The position numbers and the translations under genes were made by a program. From Burkholderiales bacterium (GTDB lineage: Bacteria > Pseudomonadota > Gammaproteobacteria > Burkholderiales > Burkholderiaceae_F), in contig JAJPXW010000308.1 of assembly GCA_021205255.1 (NCBI GenBank), forward strand, positions 8,873-24,666: 15,794 nucleotides of DNA. The letters run 5' to 3'. The notes below the pieces were generated by a model. It was not told the origin of the DNA. It did no database searches and saw nothing but the letters and a program-made list of their open reading frames with translations. Shown here piece after piece: positions 12,740-15,794 of the stretch; position 1 is the first letter of the stretch, and the number at the start of each line of letters is the position of its first letter.

Positions 12740-15607
12740 TTATTGGCTAGATTCTTCGGTTTCCTTGTTTTCTTTCTGTGAGGACTTTTCGATTTCCTCA
12801 ACCTTTGCCCCATATAACTGGAATAAATGGGTAACCATATCCTCTTCGGTTGTAGAGGGCTTTAAGTCATATGCGGCCAGTACGGCCTTGTCATTATTTT
12901 CATGGGCTTTTAAAAGTTCAGGAGGCATAGCCAAAGGATCATATAGATCAGCCAAAGAACTTTCAGGGAACTTGGCTCTAATATCTAGAATAGCCTTGGC
13001 CGTCTTTTCTATGGCTTCCTTTTGCTTATCTGTTGGAGTTGGCCAAATAAAGTTGTTGTAGACGATATCCTTAGAGTAGCGATAGTCGCTTTTAAGACGG
13101 CCAGCAACAGTACGCATCCAGGCCATATGAATAGAGGATGTCAACACTCCGAAGTGATAGACAGTAATGCCTGGAACTAGTTGAACAAGATTGCTAGCTA
13201 TTGTGGTTGGCTCTTCGAAACCCATTGGTACATAGAGTCGTCTTTCTGATGAAACTGCGGGTACTAGTAAATATTCAACATTGGGTTGTGATATCTGGCA
13301 GAAGAGAGATGGCGTAGAAGAAAACTTGCGGGTAGCTTCAGCTTTGCTATCAAGTCGGAACTGTCTTACTTTCTCCAAACGTTCCTTGACCAGTTTATGT
13401 CGGAGTACGTTGGGTGGGGCACCTACCAGCCAAAGGCACCAGCGTTTTTTATTGTTGATAAATTCATGGCTTCCTATATAGGGGCGTATCCACGGTTCTA
13501 GCCCGGGTGCCTGTTTTAGCCACTGAAGACGTTCCTCGTCGGTAATAACGAATCCGCCACCATCTCTTGGCATATTTCCAAATGCCATTTTCGGCACATT
13601 ACAGATAGGGGTTTTTCGACTTATTATGAATTCTGTAGGAGCGTCTAAAAGATATTGATTGATGTTGTCAACTTTTAGGACTGAATCTTTATCGTAAATG
13701 AGCTTAGTGCCTCTGGAATTCCTTGAAAAACCAACAATGACACAGTGAACATTAGCAGTGTTTGTCATTTCACTGTCCCAGCGGAAAGTACGATAAGCGA
13801 AGTTGAGCGTGATGTCCTGCTTGGCCAGGGGCTGCCATAAACAAGTAGCTTGCTGACCCTGGGTGATGGAATTAGTGGAAACAAAGGCCACTTGGATGGG
13901 CCAGCCGCCAATATAGTCGGCAGCTTTCTTGTACCAAGCCGCAACATAATCTAGTTCCCCAACTCCTTTAAATCCTTTCAATACAGCCCACATGTCATCC
14001 TTCTGCGATGGAGTCATTAGCATTCCACCGACAAAAGGAGGATTACCCATGATATAGCTCAGTTCATTAGGCGACACAAGGTTGCTCCAGTCCATTCTTA
14101 AGGCGTTGCCTTCGTAGATATGAGCTGAAGATTTCAATGGCAAAAATTCCAGGTCTGATTGGATAAGGTCCTCTGTTTCCTTCAGCATCTGGCTTTCAGC
14201 GATCCAAAGAGCCGTCTGGGCAACCGAAACTGCGAAGTCGTTAATTTCAATTCCGTAGAACTGCTCCAAATGCACTTTAATTGGTGAAAAGCCTTCTCCA
14301 AAAGAAGCTTGGCCGTGCAACAGAAGCCTTAGGACTTCATTCTCCAGCTTCCTTAACTCAAGGTAGGTTTCCGTAAGGAAGTTCCCTGATCCGCAGGCTG
14401 GATCTAGGAATTTAAGCGAACCTAGCCTGGTTTGGAACTCCAATAAGGCCTTTCTTCTCCTTCCCTCTACCTGTATTGATTTGATTTTGTTGAATTCTTC
14501 ACGCAGTCCATCCATAAAAAGTGGATCGATGACTTTGCGAATGTTTTGGATGGAGGTGTAATGCATGCCCCCTGAGCGACGTGTTTCAGGATTCAACGTG
14601 CTTTCGAACACGGCTCCAAAAATGGTAGGGCTGATGTCTTTCCAATCAAATCCAGCTGAGGCCTTATCCAAAAGCAACGTTACTGCCTCTTCGCTAAAGC
14701 GAGGGATCGTGGAAGTCTCAGCACCAGCAAACAATTTACCATCAACATAGGGGAAGGCTAAGAGTTCCTGATCGCCATATTTATCGCGCTTTTCCTCTGG
14801 AGTATCAAGTATTTTGAAAAGAGAGACAATAGCGTCGCGTACTCTCTGAGGACCTCCCTCATCGCCACTGAACATTGGTTTGGCTTTATTCTTGAGGAAA
14901 TCGTGGAATCTCAGCTTAGTTGGTCCAAAGAGAAAGGCGTCCTCGGCATACAGGCAGAAGACAAGTCGAACACAGAGCTTGTTTAGGCTCTGCTGATTTG
15001 CTGCAGTCAAGGCATCATCTCCATACCCTTTCAAGAGCATATCGTAGAGCTTTCCTACTAGCTCGCCAGCCTTAACGGAGATTTCGGTTTCTCGAATAAT
15101 CTCCTTAGTTCTGTTATCTACAAGAAAACGTAGCAGATGGCTTTCGTTTTCCAACTCTGAAAGCTTGACTATCTCAGGAATGGCCCACTCTTCTTTTTTC
15201 TTATCCAAATCATGGATATGGAATTCTTGAAAGTTGCTAACCACTATCCATCTAGCTTTCTGGAAATGAGGCAAGCTATCGTTATACCTTAACGCCTGTT
15301 CAAACGGCGTCAACTTTGCTTTATCAGATTGTCCGTAGGCATGAGAAAGATTGACGTGGCGTCCTTTTTGTTCAATCAAAACCTTGGTACTTGGGATTCG
15401 TGCATCAATAAAGTTTGTATTTTTGTTGACTTTAACTTCCTGCTCGAACACTATGTAGTCGGAATCTTGAAGTCCGAAAAGAGATTGCAGTAAATCGAGC
15501 CAAAACTTTTGAGCCTCGGCTCTTTCCTTTCCTTTGTCCTTCCATCGATTCACAAAATCTTTTATTGCAGCACGTCTTTCTACATTGCTTTCTGCATTGG
15601 TTTCCAT
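12740..15607 (-). CDS. MmeI-like Type IIL restriction-modification enzyme
   Basis: A 955-residue single-chain endonuclease and adenine methyltransferase with all parts of the MmeI family in order. The N-terminal nuclease has Asp68-X10-Glu79-Gln-Lys81 in FIDARIPSTKVLIEQKG, closely matching the known D-EXK site of MmeI. A helical connector (about 170-390) includes FGAVFESTLNPETRRSGGMHYTS. The methyltransferase has motif I FLDPACGSGNF (400-410) and catalytic IV GNPPFVGG (521-528). A target-recognition domain follows (about 620-850, with SSERRLYVPMG at 786-796), then a C-terminal helical cap. The frame extends to a TTG at 15637, but I take the ATG at 15607; neither has a strong ribosome site. Length is close to that of MmeI itself (about 920). 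The family cuts about 20 nt from an asymmetric site and protects by methylating one strand, so no separate methylase is needed. The site is not deducible by eye. All catalytic residues are intact. Confidence 0.93.
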   Translation of the reverse strand: METNAESNVERRAAIKDFVNRWKDKGKERAEAQKFWLDLLQSLFGLQDSDYIVFEQEVKVNKNTNFIDARIPSTKVLIEQKGRHVNLSHAYGQSDKAKLTPFEQALRYNDSLPHFQKARWIVVSNFQEFHIHDLDKKKEEWAIPEIVKLSELENESHLLRFLVDNRTKEIIRETEISVKAGELVGKLYDMLLKGYGDDALTAANQQSLNKLCVRLVFCLYAEDAFLFGPTKLRFHDFLKNKAKPMFSGDEGGPQRVRDAIVSLFKILDTPEEKRDKYGDQELLAFPYVDGKLFAGAETSTIPRFSEEAVTLLLDKASAGFDWKDISPTIFGAVFESTLNPETRRSGGMHYTSIQNIRKVIDPLFMDGLREEFNKIKSIQVEGRRRKALLEFQTRLGSLKFLDPACGSGNFLTETYLELRKLENEVLRLLLHGQASFGEGFSPIKVHLEQFYGIEINDFAVSVAQTALWIAESQMLKETEDLIQSDLEFLPLKSSAHIYEGNALRMDWSNLVSPNELSYIMGNPPFVGGMLMTPSQKDDMWAVLKGFKGVGELDYVAAWYKKAADYIGGWPIQVAFVSTNSITQGQQATCLWQPLAKQDITLNFAYRTFRWDSEMTNTANVHCVIVGFSRNSRGTKLIYDKDSVLKVDNINQYLLDAPTEFIISRKTPICNVPKMAFGNMPRDGGGFVITDEERLQWLKQAPGLEPWIRPYIGSHEFINNKKRWCLWLVGAPPNVLRHKLVKERLEKVRQFRLDSKAEATRKFSSTPSLFCQISQPNVEYLLVPAVSSERRLYVPMGFEEPTTIASNLVQLVPGITVYHFGVLTSSIHMAWMRTVAGRLKSDYRYSKDIVYNNFIWPTPTDKQKEAIEKTAKAILDIRAKFPESSLADLYDPLAMPPELLKAHENNDKAVLAAYDLKPSTTEEDMVTHLFQLYGAKVEEIEKSSQKENKETEESSQ

Positions 15608-15794
15608 GACAAACTCAATAGTTATTCCACTGTCCAAACATTTTTAGCTAGAACTTCACTCCACTTGGAAAAAATATCTACAGAATGAGGAGATAAGGCT
15701 CTTGTATATCATTAGCTAGTTGCATTTATATTTTGGACATAAGAAATATAAATCAGCTATCTATTAAGACTAATAAATTAATTATGAATAATAT
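15608..15794. promoter_or_regulatory. AT-rich upstream region of the MmeI-like gene
   Basis: Very AT-rich sequence up to the window edge, upstream of the minus-strand gene, and so the likely site of its promoter. I cannot single out one -35/-10 pair. It lacks the TATATGTATAT-type block seen in the other gaps. Confidence 0.4.

Noticed and set aside
12740..15607. BREX PglX or DISARM methyltransferase
   Set aside because: The N-terminal D-X10-EQK nuclease, the GNPPFVGG motif and the domain order fit MmeI-type enzymes, and no BREX or DISARM partner genes are present.
1..15794. CRISPR array
   Set aside because: The repeats are short and AT-rich, with irregular long spacing and no uniform spacers; no cas genes.
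1..15794. Closed circular plasmid
   Set aside because: The first and last bases show no overlap that I can see, so circularity cannot be claimed.

Overview
The window looks like part or all of a bacterial plasmid or plasmid-like element, most likely from a Gram-negative (proteobacterial) host. The case rests on a tyrosine recombinase - ParA - ribbon-helix-helix operon (2378-4534), two different restriction-modification systems, good Shine-Dalgarno sites, and four exported proteins with Ala-rich, Ala-X-Ala-ending signal peptides. One of these carries an LprI-type N-terminal domain, common in proteobacteria. I see no rRNA, tRNA, CRISPR array, insertion sequence or recognisable replication initiator, and cannot tell whether the two ends join into a circle.

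Layout. Positions 1-441 are a non-coding leader with tandem repeats and hairpins. 442-717 encodes a small excisionase-type HTH protein. 718-2377 is a long region with no convincing gene but recurrent short motifs and ATA-rich blocks, the best place for an origin or centromere. 2378-4534 is the recombinase/parA/RHH operon. 4792-5445 (minus) encodes an exported protein. 5861-7252 encodes a 463-residue protein of unknown function, preceded by an overlapping 17-codon leader ORF. 7253-7704 is a GC-richer, hairpin-dense segment that may encode a structured RNA. 7705-8274 and 8430-9011 (both minus) encode exported proteins. 9465-11386 is a Type II R-M pair, with endonuclease and beta-class methyltransferase overlapping at TGATG. 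11767-12633 encodes an LprI-N fusion protein. 12740-15607 (minus) is a complete MmeI-like (Type IIL) single-chain restriction-modification enzyme.

How the genes may work together. The recombinase/ParA/RHH operon would resolve multimers and segregate the element. The two R-M systems would make loss costly and exclude foreign DNA. The four exported proteins share one cysteine-bearing domain with the signature C-[FYL]-x-[LF]-P-G-[NK]-P and a Leu-ended tail, so they are diverged paralogues on one element. They are the most unexplained content here.

Regulatory landscape. Nearly every intergenic gap carries a 40-60 bp block of TATATGTATAT/GATATG-type sequence, sometimes as hairpins and twice as direct repeats with a 14-bp period. 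These blocks are nearly absent from genes and could be binding sites for one of the small DNA-binding proteins encoded here, a distributed centromere, or AT-rich promoters and terminators.
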